A DNA stretch of 64,000 bases from Rehmannia glutinosa (taxonomy: Eukaryota; Streptophyta; Magnoliopsida; Lamiales; Orobanchaceae): NCBI GenBank assembly GCA_016081115.2, contig CM071931.1, forward strand, positions 23,412,317 through 23,476,316, read 5' to 3'. The stretch's first letter is position 1. Each line of letters begins with the position of its first letter. Positions 33,803 to 45,000 of the stretch are shown here, one piece after another. The notes under the pieces are model-generated. The model did not search any database. It was not told the DNA's origin and saw only the letters and a list, made by a program, of their open reading frames with translations. A program made the position numbers and the translations under genes.

Positions 33803-35102
33803 TGTAATATCCCAGATTTTTCTTACGAGACATCAGTATCAATTATAATGTTTTTATTTTGAGTAATATTTATTATGATTTTTCCAGAATTATTTATCAT
33901 TCACAATTCTACGTGCCTTAGAATTCTAGGCCTCACGAGTCTCCTTGTACCACTAGAATTCATTCTCATCTCCTTGTACTAATCGAATTCATATTTAGAT
34001 TGAGATAAAGATTCCCGATTAGATTAGAATTTGGAGTACTTTAGGATTCTGTCTTAATATACATTATAAATAGACCCTCACTATTACCAATTTCCGCATC
34101 AAAAATTTTACCGGCTTTTCAAATTTCTCGGGTAGCCAATCCATCAACAAAAAAAAAAGAGAGAGGCGAGAGAGAGAGAGAGAGACGTGAGATAGAGAAG
34201 AGAGAGTGACCAAGAGTTGATGATAGTTGGGAGGTTTTTGCTATTAGTTTGATTTCAATTGTAAAAGATGGTTGTCATCAATTGGAATTTTGAGTTCAAT
34301 TTGAGGGTAATTAGGTGCTTTTCAGATTTTTATTCGTGGAAATAACAGGGGGCTATACAATTGTTTTAGATAAATGGGCTTGATTAGAAATTAAGGATTT
34401 AATTGGAGATTGGCAATTAACATTTGGTGATTTTTGACCATTGATCAAGCCCGACGTTGATCCGCCTTCGACCGGAAATTTACACGGAGAACATGAGGCC
34501 TAGAACTTAAACAATTGTTTTTCATGTTTATTAAACTGCAAATTAAGGTGAGAATTTCTATTTATCTTTTATAAATTGTATGTTAAATTCTTAGTGAAGC
34601 ATGATACATGTCCCAGAAACAGAATGGCCTACGGGCTACCAGAATCAGAATGGCCTACGGGCTTCCAGAAACAGAATAGCCTTCGGCCACGTGCACTTGG
34701 GTACTCGACGAATATTACATGTGTGTGATTGATGCATTGATAATTTACATACTTATTTATTTTAGACGAATTGTTTTTCCCACTGAGCGAGTTGAAAGCT
34801 CATCCCACATTTAAAAATATTTTTCAGGTTAAGGAGATTGGCGAAGGCATGAGGCGGTGGATGTGGATGCAATAAGTTATTTTATTGTTTCTTTGATATT
34901 TTTTAGAGTCAATGTTTTATTTAAGGATTCAAAGTAGTTTATTTAGAATTTTTAATGTCGTTGTATTTCGAGATTTAGATTTCTGACAATTTTCATGCAA
35001 TTATGAGAATTTTATTTAATATTTCATTTTATTAAATCAATTTCCATGGATCATGGTCTTATTATATATTTTTCTTAAAGTTAGAAAAATTGGGGCGTTA
35101 CA
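33803..35102 (+). mobile_element. solo LTR, gypsy, nested in the long solo LTR
   Basis: 1,300 bp, starts TGTAATATCCCAG and ends GGGGCGTTACA, with a perfect 5-bp TSD TGAAC (33798-33802 and 35103-35107). No internal element sequence, so LTR-LTR recombination is inferred. At 34615-34690 it has repeated AGAATGGCCTACGGGCT units, related to those in the solo LTR at 60817-63152. A GA-rich stretch lies at 34150-34205. Confidence 0.9.
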
Positions 35103-35647
35103 TGAACTGTGTGTAAAACCACGCATCACGGTTCACGCATTTTTCATACAACAGTTTTCTTGCATTAACTATATATATCGCCACACTTGCACACGATCAC
35201 CTCATCCACTGAGAATTTTTGTCCCATCCCCTCCTATTTTCTAACGGCTAGATGAGGAGTACGTTAAAGATGTCAAACCTACCACGGACTGATTGCCCGT
35301 GCTCCTCCTGTTGGACTGGTTTCCTTTTGCTTCTGCTGATGTTGGACTTTCTTTTATTCCATTTTTCATTTTGGACTGTAACTTAAGGGCGTAGGACCCT
35401 TAGACATTTAAGTTGTGATTCGATGCGTATTTTATTTCCTTTTTTGGACTGTAAGCTAATTTGGATAGTTCTGGACTGTAAGCTTATTTGGATGTTGTTG
35501 GGATGTATTTGTAATTTGTACCATACTTGTAGTTTATTTCCGCTTCTTTAGACTCTGTTTCATTTGGGGTCTTGTTATTATTGTTTAGTTATTTCTGGTT
35601 AAGTTGTCGATCATCGTCGCGTCCCCGTCTTGGGGCATGACACTTTT

Positions 35648-36245
35648 GCATCAAATTTTCATCAGATGAGGACAGGGTTCAGACGGCTATACGCTCTTCA
35701 TGGAAGATCAATCCGGTTCTATTCGATTATCTCCCTAGACTCCAGACTTTAATTCGTACAAGGTTTGTCCATCTAAGGCCAGTGTATGGGTTCAAATTTT
35801 CGAATTGAGCGTTGAATATTGGCGTCCGAGTATCATAATGGGTATTGCCAAGGCGATTGGGACTCCCCTTCAAATTGATGAACGGGCCCTTATTGGTTCT
35901 CTTGGGCATTTTGCCCGTGTTCTGGTTGATGTAGATTTGTCTAAACCCCTTCAGGATCATGTTAAGGTTGAGAGGGTGGGTCATTGCTCGTTCATTTTAC
36001 TGAGTTATGAAAACCTTCCAGCTTTTTGTTCTCACTGTAATATCACGGGACACCCTATGGCGACTTGTCATCGAAAAAATCTTTTGGATACAGATCCTAA
36101 AGAGGATGGGAGCCCAGATACTCCTAGGCGAGCCCATTTGCCTAGACATGTTGATGGTTCTACCAATGTTTCTTTTGGTATGATCTCAAAGTTTAATAGT
36201 GTCTCTTTGGGGAATTATTTTGCTGCTTTAGAAGGATGCAGATGA
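35648..36245 (+). pseudogene. DUF4283-type gene relic, segment 3 with zinc knuckle
   Basis: Continues the frame broken at 19886: KFSSDEDRVQTAIRSSWKIN, then after a frame slip near 35800 SVEYWRPSIIMGIAKAIGTP, ALIGSLGHFARVLVDVDLSK, SFILLSYENLPAFCSHCNI and the knuckle CSHCNITGHPMATCHRKN (CxxC-x4-H-x4-C). This is the order of plant DUF4283 proteins with a zf-CCHC_4 knuckle. The frame ends at TGA 36243-36245, shortly before CACTA-like sequence begins. Such proteins are nucleic-acid-binding, LINE-related products; function here is inferred. Confidence 0.8.
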
Positions 36246-36334
36246 CTTAGTGGACGATAAGGATGATCAAGATAAAGCCATGGCTTCTACTTCTATGGAA
36301 GACACTGCGGTTGTTATGCAAGAACATATCAGTC

Positions 36335-36760
36335 CACATTACAACACAAATGGTAATACACAACACAATAACGACAATGGTTTTATGCTAAACTGTTGTA
36401 TTTTATGCAATAGATTACAATTTTCACGAAACTGTAGTCTTTGAGCGGCCCTTTTCCACAACGACAACGGTTATTGAGCAACCATTGTGTATGAGCCATT
36501 TTTTTTTAAAACAACAACGGTGTTTACAACGGTTTTAGAAAATCGTTGTATGTTTTTTAAAACAACAACGGTGTGTACAATGGTTTTCAATACCGTTGCA
36601 GATCAGCGGATTTTTTTTAAAACAATAACGGTTCACCAAAATCCTTATAAATTTGAGTCTTTTTATAAACGACAACGTTTTCATGAAACCGTAGTATATT
36701 AGCGTGTTATCTAATCTACAACGGGTGTAATAATAATTTTATAAAATTGTCTTTCTTTTT
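36335..36760. mobile_element. degenerate CACTA left end with subterminal repeats
   Basis: CACATTACAACACAAATGGT aligns with the CACTA 1 left end with small changes, followed by ACAACGG / CCGTTGT units in both orientations at 36380-36730, the same motif family as CACTA 1. No matching right end with a shared target duplication was found. Confidence 0.5.
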
Positions 36761-37522
36761 TTTTAAAAGGAAAATAATGCCCAGGGCCGTTCGAATGTTT
36801 TAAAGGGTCCGGTGCGAAAAAGAAAAAGGGGCCTCCTATATTCGAGACTATTCATAAAAAAATAAAAAAAAAGTAATTGATCAATATTATGAAAAATAAT
36901 TTTATTGATCAAACTATAAAAATAAATATAAAATAATGAAACATTATATTTCATTTTAAATGTTTTCAATTTCATTAAAAGAATTTTACAAAAGAGATAC
37001 TTCAAAATCATTACATCATAGATTTATAAAAAAATGATAAAAAAAAGAATCTTTGGGAAAAATTAAAGTAAGAGGGTTTTATTTTAGATAGAAGAGATTG
37101 AATTAACCCTAATGAATAAAAGAATAAATATAAATAAGATTCTTGTTAATTATGAAAATCAAACAACTAAATTGAAATATATCTTAAATCTAAAAAGAAA
37201 TTGAGGAAAAACCATAAGAAAAATTGATTAGATTCATGCTAATGGGAAATAGAACAATTAAAACTATATAATTCTTTATTGATGGGATTTTGGGTGGGTG
37301 CCACCCCCAGTATTCTTTTTTTTTTTTAATCAACATCGGAAAAGTAATCCCTGAAAAAAAGTATTGAAATATGAAAAATTTGGTAAAAGAATTAACAAAA
37401 AAAAGGGTCAGAGATGATGGTGCCTATTATACTCAAAACCGCAACCATTTACATCCCAGGAAGAGCCAAACCACTCTGCCAAACATCTCGTTTATTAAAA
37501 CTAGCATCTTTGTTTTACATAT
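36761..37522. other. AT-rich segment with a possible hAT-like end
   Basis: CCCAGGGCCGTTCGAATG ... GGGTCCGGTGCG ... GGGGCCTCC at 36780-36835 resembles the GGGCC-rich termini of the inserted element at 48915-49720. No partner end or coding capacity is seen in the rest. Confidence 0.3.
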
Positions 37523-37777
37523 TGTTGGGAAATTTATTTTTAGATTTTGATGAATGCCATGTAAAACTTAGACTAGAAAGTTGGCACCCCATTTTCTTTG
37601 TAACTTGCATTGTAATAGATAGGGTTGTTCGAGCTGAGTTAAGTCAACTATGCCTAAATATGCAAGAAGTCAACTGGAGACTAGAATGAAGACTCCTTGT
37701 GATGCAGTTGTGTGAAGTGTCAGTCAAGTCAACTTAAGATAGCCAAGTCTCAAGTTGAAGTGAGAAATGAGTCATCC
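37523..37777 (+). repeat. truncated LTR of the SIRE-like copia family
   Basis: Begins TGTTGGGAAATTTATTTTTA and matches the LTR at 53733 closely over its first ~170 bp (ATGCCATGTAAAACTTAG, AAAGTTGGCACCCCATTTTC). It then has an internal deletion and ends near 37777, where sequence diverges. No internal element sequence follows. Confidence 0.85.
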
Positions 37778-38738
37778 CTAAGGCACGTACGTACAAAATA
37801 TATATTTGGGGCCAAAATGAAACAGCTAGTGCTTTCCTAGCTAGAGGATGGAGATGAGCTTTCTTGTCAGTGAGATTGCAAAAAATGTCATTTTGGAACT
37901 AAATTAAAAAGTCCTCTCCCTATAATATATGCATTAAGGATTAGGGTTTAGTTCTGAAAAAAAAAAAAATTGAATACAAAATCGCACACGCAAATTTTAA
38001 GTAAACCAAACAACAAATAAAATAGATTTGGAATTAGGATTGAAATGCATACCCCAAGCCCTCAAAGTGACGATGTTCCACTTTTTGATCTCGAACAGTT
38101 TGGAGGACCCAACACCGGAGAATCCTTCGACGATAGGAAAATGTTCACATAGGTGTTGAGTGAAGCAATATTTGTTGGGCCACCATGTAAGTAGTTTCAA
38201 TAGTAAACATAAATACATGTAACCAACACGAAAAAGATGATAGGTGGTTGTGGTGCCATTATAAACGTGGCTTGGTTGGCACAGGGATGGGGCCAAGGTG
38301 AATGGGGTTTTAGGGTTTGCTAGAAATGTGAAAAATAAAATAGGGACGTCTATGGCGCAATTAGAATTACCGGCAAAAAAATTAAGTGTTGAAGCGATTA
38401 GAAACACTTCTATGCCTCGACTAAGAGACTGAGAGAGGGGACATAAAGACTAAGAGAGGGAGGAGACAAAGACTAAGAAAGGAAGGAGACAAAAAGATAA
38501 AATAAATTCTACATCGTTTGTTACCCAAACCAATGTAGAATATAAAATATCGAAAAAATACTCCAGTTCAAAGAATAACCGCCGTAATTATTTTTATAAT
38601 TAATAGTTCTACATCGGTCCCTTAATGGAACTGATGTAAATATCTTATTATTTATAATTATGCCACCAGGTTTTTTGGTACATCGGTTCGTTTAATTACC
38701 GATGTAAACCTCCGTTGTAAAATTTGTTTTGCTTAGTG
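37778..38738. mobile_element. CACTA right end (third CACTA copy) with subterminal repeats
   Basis: 38510-38720 holds TACATCGGTC / ACCGATGTAAA units, and the sequence ends TTTTGCTTAGTG at 38738, whose reverse complement begins CACTAAGCAAAAC. The next base starts the gypsy protease-side sequence. The left boundary is unknown. A 136-codon minus-strand frame at 37997-38407 lies inside and is unrecognised. Confidence 0.5.
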
Positions 38739-38744
38739 GTGACT

Positions 38745-39229
38745 TTGTTAAGTTCCTTAATTAAGTTATTTAATCAATTTCATATTAACATTCTATTTGT
38801 TGAAGCTTCTTCACAAACGCTGAAGTATGCAAAGTTTCTGAAGGACCCCATTTCCAACAAAATGAAACTTAAGGAATTATCCCTTTTACAGTTGAATGAA
38901 GAATGTTCTGTCATCTTGCGGAATAAGCTACCACGAAAATTAATGATCCATGGAGTTTTACTATTCCTTGTAATATTGGTGGATTATTGGTGGATATAGA
39001 ATTAGCTGATAAGATGCTAGTATTAATTTGATGCTTATGAAATATACAGGCATATGGGGTTAGGTGAACTAAAACCTACTAAAATGTGTATGCAATTAGC
39101 TGATAGATATGTCAAACATTCTATTATTAACATGATGCATTATGAGATTTACAAGAAATTAAAATGGGATTACGTGAACCAAAACCTACTAAGATGTGTA
39201 TTCAATTAGCTGATAGATCTTTGAAACAT
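38745..39229 (+). pseudogene. gypsy gag-protease junction and protease N-terminal half
   Basis: Frame resembles Athila/Tat polyproteins: FNQFHINILFVEA, YAKFLKDPISNKMKLKE and LNEECSVILRNKLPRKL, then an out-of-frame IPCNIGG segment. The block encoding KPTKMCxQLADR occurs twice (about 39070-39110 and 39185-39225), showing a local ~115-bp tandem duplication within the protease. Cut by CACTA 2 at 39230. No canonical DTGA/DLGA active site is readable. Confidence 0.65.
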
Positions 39230-41638
39230 CACTATAAGAAAAATTCTCATAGACATCCGTTTTTGGCCGATGTCTAATTGAAAATCGACCGATGTTGTAA
39301 TCAGTGATGTTAAATGTATGCATATTCAACATCGGTTTTTAAGCATGTTAAAAACGATGTTATATCAAAAAGACATTATTTTGCAACTGATGTTCTTAAC
39401 TTACGGTTTGCTAGCTTTTTTCTAAGCGTCATCTGTGTTTGACAGATGTTGTTGGCTACCTTTAAAATTGGTTGAGAGATTAGTTTTGCACCGATATTAT
39501 AAGAGCTTAACACATCGGTTTGTAACTGGTTTTGTTTCTAAAAAAATGATGTTATAGTGTTGGGTTGAATATCGATTTTGTTAGGAACAAAATCGGTTAG
39601 AAACCGATGTGTTAAACCTTTTAGAAAACGGCTATAAACCGATGTCGTTCACATTTAAAAATGCCTCTTTATATGTTTTAGATGTCAGTTTAAAACCGAT
39701 GTCGAATATTCTAAACAAAGTCGGTTTTAGTTTAAAAAATATTGTCTGGCATTTTATTAATATGGTTTTACATGAACAAGCATCTCCCTCATAAAGCAAG
39801 AAACATCCATCCTACCATTAAAGCAAGTAACAACCATCCACCATCAAACATCAAAGAGAGAAACAACAAATCATTAATGCTAATTCATCCAATCTAGCTA
39901 CATCAAAATAATTTCCAAAAGGATAACACTAGTTATCAACAGCTCCAAACAACGCACATACTAAACTACACAACTTCAAAAGGGTCAATATTCCACATCA
40001 AGTCCGAATAAGCACATGATCAATATATACAATATGCACATCAATATACACAATTTCAAAATAGTCAAATAATCATTTTTCCAATATTTTAAAGAAGGCA
40101 TCAAAAGATTGATTCTCCAAATTTGCTAACTTCTCTGCCTTCATGCAAAAGCTGAAAGAGTTGAATCATCTAGGAGTACAAAATGTACAACTAACCTACA
40201 ACTACACCTTCTGATCACCTGCAGGTAAAATAATACAATTAAAAAATTATAACTCCAAAGTAGGAAATAATTGAAATTTTAAAAACGTGCATTATAAAAA
40301 ACTCGAAATAAGTCCATTTAACAATTTTAAGTATTCAACAATACTAACTTGAAAAAATCCTAGCAAGCCCAACAAGGAGAAGATGATTTTGGAGAAGCCT
40401 ACTTTATGAGAAAGCTCAACAAGGAGAAGATGAAGAAAGTAGAAAATAATAAGCAGAGATAAGCTCAAGAAAAGTCACTTGGTCAAAATTATGCGGAAAA
40501 AAGTTGATTCTGCTTCTTCTGTTGGTTGCTTCTCAAAGATGTTCAAGAAAGTGTACCACTCAATAAGTACTGAACTTCAAATCACAAAGAAAATCTTTTT
40601 TTAATCACTACTATTATTTATAGCACAAAATTTGAACAATAATACTCTTTAATAGAATGTTGTTTAATTGAGGAAAAAAATATTTAACTCAGCTAAGTTT
40701 TACTTTCTCACTGAGTCAAAAGGCATCTGCCTTACTCGAATTGACAGAAGAAAAATGCCCAGAAAGTTCTCTCAGTTTACCAAGCCTAACCACCACAACT
40801 ACAATTTTAAAGACATAACCATAGCTCGCCAACAATACATCATTCTAGAACCAGTTGCATTCACGTGCAAAATAAATATATATTAAGATATCAAGGAATC
40901 AATTTATACGAAAAATCAAGAAACATAAAAGGCCTAAGGTTTTGAGGGATGATGAATACTGGGTTGGAAAAGAAGAAGCCGCGAGAGGTGAGGTCGGCAA
41001 GGAAATTGGAGGCTCCGCCACAACAATGAGGCTCCGCCACAATCGATTAGGGCTTTTGGTTTTTGTGGAGAAAGAGAGATGAAAAGCAACAAGGGTTTGA
41101 GTTCGACGAGCTTCCAGAGGAAAACCGAGGTTCAATATTTGACCATGTTTCGGAGGTGCGGGTTTGAGGCAAATGATATTCGAGACGAAGGCTGTTTGAG
41201 AATTTTAAAGTTTAACGTTTTTTTGAAGAAAAATCCTAAGCGTCGAAGGTGAAGTGTTCGACTGTGAAGACTGTTAATTTGGGGGAAATCCTCTCAAAAA
41301 AATATTATTTTGGGGAAATTAATTTAGTTTTATTTTAAAGTGATAACAATTGAGTAATAACATCAAATTTCAAGAAAAATGATGTTAAAAGTGATGTTAT
41401 AAAACCAAAAAGGGTGGACAAACACATTTGTTGGAATAACCGATCTTAAAATTGATGTTATAAAGCAAGCAAAAGGGTGGCCAAAGACATCTGCTCTTAA
41501 AAACAATGTGTAATAGCGAAAAAATCCTGTCATACACATCGCTTCACTTAAAACACGATGTTGTATACTATAAGACATCATAAAATTCGTGAAAGAGATG
41601 TCTTTTAAACGATATCGTTGAGCGTTTTTCTTGTAGTA
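39230..41638. mobile_element. CACTA transposon 2, non-autonomous, TSD CAT
   Basis: Left end CACTATAAGAAAAATTC at 39230; right end GTTTTTCTTGTAGTA at 41638 (terminal G changed to A). Flanking 3-bp duplication CAT at 39227-39229 and 41639-41641. Subterminal GACATCGGTTTTTAA / AAACCGATGTC units fill 39260-39740 and 41380-41620. The ~1.6 kb middle has no transposase; a GC-richer stretch at 40930-41270 may be captured gene sequence but is not identified. It splits the gypsy protease. Confidence 0.88.
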
Positions 41639-41641
41639 CAT

Positions 41642-41827
41642 GCTAGAGTTATCATTGAAAATGTGCTAGTCAAGGTTGATAATTTCATATTTTCAGTTGA
41701 TTTTGGTATTGTTGGCATGCATGATGATGTAGATATTCCCTTAATTCTAGGGTGTCCCATTTTGGCTAATGCAAAAGCATTCATTGATGTGCATGATGAA
41801 AAACTGATTTTTAAGAGAATGGGATGA
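41642..41827 (+). pseudogene. gypsy aspartic protease C-terminal half
   Basis: VIIENVLVKVDNFIFSVDF and DDVDIPLILGCPILANAKA match the second half of Athila/Tat retropepsins (normally ...VPIILGRPFLATGRALID). It directly continues the half ending at 39229. Stop at 41825-41827. The family enzyme processes the Gag-Pol polyprotein. Confidence 0.8.
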
Positions 41828-41961
41828 ACAAGTTGTCTTTAAGTTTTTTGCTGCTTTGAAGAGCTCTATTGATTAAAAATCATACTTGTTTTTATGTTGG
41901 CACATATGACACTAAATTGATTGACTCTTTGCATGATATGACTTCTTATGAGCTCTAGGGT

Positions 41962-42246
41962 ACATGTGTGCCTAAATATAACCTTCTTCTTAGGCAGTTT
42001 GTGCTCGAAAAAGGGACCTTTAAGGTCAATGGGCATCGTTGGAAGATCTACTTGGGAGGTAATGTTGATGAGAGCCAAATTTATGATCTTATAATATCAA
42101 ATATCCACTTAAACAATCTCGACGTTGAGGTGAACTGGTCCAACTATAACACAATAAAGAGACGCTTAATTACCCGGAGGCAACCTGTTGGTTTATTTTT
42201 ATTTTCATTTTTATTTTCATTTTTCTTGTTAGTCATATCCACTTAA
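41962..42246 (+). pseudogene. gypsy integrase C-terminal fragment
   Basis: YNLLLRQFVLEKGTFKVNGHR is reminiscent of the integrase C-terminal segment of Athila/Tat elements (FKVNGQRLKxY). It lies only ~130 bp after the protease relic, so about 3 kb of pol (RT, RNase H, integrase core) is absent. The downstream frame is low-complexity TTTTATTTTCA repeat. Confidence 0.5.
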
Positions 42247-44408
42247 ACAATCTCGACGTTCATTTGGTTGTTTTTTTTTTGGGGGGGTATTCGTACAGTT
42301 TATTTGTTTAAACTCTAGTCTAAGTAACAAGTTTTAATTGAATAGACCAGGGAGTTCCGCTCGACACGACCGTATTAAAGCAATTGTTTTCCAGGCAGCG
42401 AGAAACACGGCCTGGTCGTGTTCATAACAAAACATAATGGAAATCTTTTTTGTGTGAAACACGGCGTGGTCGTTCTCCGTACTATGACCATGTTCTGAAA
42501 AAAAGATCAATTTATAGTCTTAGATGAAAACATTAAAAGTCCATTTTCTTCTTTGTGATGTTCACTCACCCACACCTTCGCTTGGAAAATTTTCATGTTA
42601 TTTTGAGATTATTTGGATGAATTTCACTTTCATGATATTTAAGCTTTGTATAAAACTTTCTCGCCAAGGAATAAAGATGTCATGCTTAGGTGTCAGGCTG
42701 AACTATCTACATCTTCAACTCAAAGCCCATCTTCTCAAGGCCACTTTCCACTGCTTCCAACCCCACAGTAAGGTCGTTTAATTTCTTCCTTTTTCCTTGT
42801 TTTGTCTTTTGTTTTCGTTGTTTTTGCTCTCTTTTCATGTAGTATTTTATCTATTTCCTGCACATTGAAGACAATATGAACTTTTCAATTGGAGGTGGAT
42901 AAAATTGCATGTGATTTAAGAGTTATTTGCATATATGTTGCATGTTTTTCAAATTTTAAGTCCATTGGTTGGAGAAATGAACTTTCAATGGAACAACATG
43001 ATTGTATGTTAGTCGATGACTTGACCCAATTACACATGAGTTAGCTCAATAATTTTTGATTTCAAAACCAATTTAATTGATTATCTTGAATAGATTGACG
43101 TGGATGCATGACAAAATTTTTGACGAGACTTCTAGCACTATAATACTTGATTTATCAATGCATATATGACGATATTTAGGGATATGAACATTTGAGCATT
43201 CTAGATTTAATGGTGGTTAGTTAGTTGTTAACCAAGCTAGTGAAGGAAAAAAAAAAGACTAATCAAGGTTATATATACTCCTCTATGTGTCGCTGCTATA
43301 ACTAGTTGCATTCATGAGCTTCATGTTTGTCTTTTTACGTAAAACGGAGACACAAATACGAGTATGAGAAACCACCCTCGGAGTTTTTTAAAGAAAATTC
43401 AAAAGTTAAACCTAGTGAAAGCATACCTCGTATGTCATAGCGAAAAAAATTAGAAAAAAAAGATAGATTCTTTTTTTGCATTCGCAGAACATCCAATAAG
43501 ATTATATCAGTTAGGTTATGTGACTAGTAGACTCACTGTAAGTCCAAGCGGCTACGATAATCTCAAGGGGGGGTGAATAGATTATCTCCATCTTTTCGAT
43601 TATGCCCTCTTTTTCGAACAAAACAAGCCAAGACAATAATAAAGGTACGGAATGTAAACAACACGCGTCGATTTATAGAGCTTCACCCCACCTAAGGACT
43701 ACGTGCTCTACCACCCCAGTATATCCGGGATGGGTTTCGAAAAAGAAAACGAATTTTACTAATTACCACAATTAATACAAATTCAACCTACAACAACACC
43801 TTGAAGAGCACCACACTCTTCTTCCACACCACCTTTGAGATTACCACAATCTCTCTTGAAGATTACCACAATCTCCAACGGCACCTTGTGAAGATTACCA
43901 CAATCTTCAACCTTGAAGAATACCAAATTCATCAACACCTCGACAAGAAGATTACCACAATCTTCTTACACCTAACACCTAGATCACCCAAGTGTGTTCT
44001 TACCACAAGAACACTCATAAGGATATATTGTGTTGAATGATTACCCAAAAATTCAAGATTACAACTCGATAATGAATTATACAATTGAGTGCAAGTGTAA
44101 TCAAGAATAGGCTAGACCTCAAGAATGTGAAAGTGATAAGCTAGGCAAATTACAACAAGAATAATGACAATATAAGACCAAGTGTTTGCTTGAGTATTTC
44201 TTGTTGTGTTGTATTGTTCTCTCTTGTTGTTGTGCTTCAAATCTTCCTCTATTTATAGGAGATGATTGATCATTGATAGACTCCTCTTGGGAATTGAAAA
44301 TCTGTAAAAAATTGCAAGACAATTGAAGAAAATAGCTGTTAGAAATCCATCCCACAAAATAAGGAAAAGTTGTCTGCTGTCAAATGGTCAGAAATTTGCT
44401 GTCAAACT

Positions 44409-44610
44409 TGAGGGCGATCGGTCGCGCACAAATAGAAGTTTGAAAGAATGCATCAAAAATACACTAGGGGGACCGGTCCAGGGGGTGGTCGACCGGTCGC
44501 TGGGGTGCGACCGGTCGCCCCCTAGGTGGACCGGTCACCCCTGACCATTTTGAGGTTTCTGTGAGTTATGTTTCATGAAACTCGTTCCCAGGTACCGGTC
44601 GCCTCTTTGG
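44409..44610. repeat. cluster of GACCGGTC palindromes in the solo LTR
   Basis: At least eight ACCGGTC/GACCGGT or GATCGGTCG sites in ~200 bp (for example GGTGGTCGACCGGTCGCTGG), GC-rich against an AT-rich background, upstream of the minus-strand TATA box. Confidence 0.85.
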
Positions 44611-44639
44611 TCGACCGATCGACGTCCATAATGAAATGT

Positions 44640-45000
44640 TGTCCGATTTTTGTTGAAAATAAACCTCAAGAAATACTCTGAAAAATTAGTAAAAACATTT
44701 TAAATCGATCGGGAGTATTTTGGACAACATTAGAAATATAGTTTTGATGAAATAACACATTACCATAAAATCATCAAAAGTGTTGTCCGATATAAACTTC
44801 AAGAAATACTCCGAAAAATAGTAAAAACATTTTTGATCGATAGGGAGTATTAGGACAATATTTAGAAACATAGTTTCAATGAAAAAAAACCATTGACACA
44901 AAATCATTAAATGTGTTGTCCAATATTATCGAAAATAAACTTGAAGAAATACTCCGGAAAATATTAAAGCCATTTTAAATCATTTAGGAGTATTTGGACA
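44640..45000. repeat. three ~140-bp tandem repeats in the solo LTR
   Basis: TGTTGTCCGATTTT, TGTTGTCCGATATAAAC and TGTTGTCCAATATTATC start successive units at about 44638, 44782 and 44918, each with AAGAAATACTC and GGAGTATT. Confidence 0.88.

Larger units (their letters stand above)
19887..35642 (+). mobile_element. very long solo LTR (Tekay/Del-like gypsy) carrying a nested MULE and a nested solo LTR
   Basis: Starts TGTGAGACCCCAG and ends TTGGGGCATGACA, flanked by a CTTTT 5-bp TSD (19882-19886 and 35643-35647). With the TSD reduced to one copy the DUF4283 frame on the two sides is continuous, so the ends are firm. After subtracting the MULE and inner solo LTR about 4.3 kb remains with no gag, pol, primer site or purine tract. 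TGTxA..CCCCA / TGGGGC.TGACA ends and multi-kilobase LTRs are known from Tekay/Del chromoviruses. Repeated GGACTAAATTGTAA-type phrases are scattered through both halves. Confidence 0.75.

Noticed and set aside
33803..35642. 33803 as the start of the 3' LTR of the element beginning at 19887
   Set aside because: It has its own ends at 35102 and its own TGAAC target duplication, so it is an independent solo LTR.
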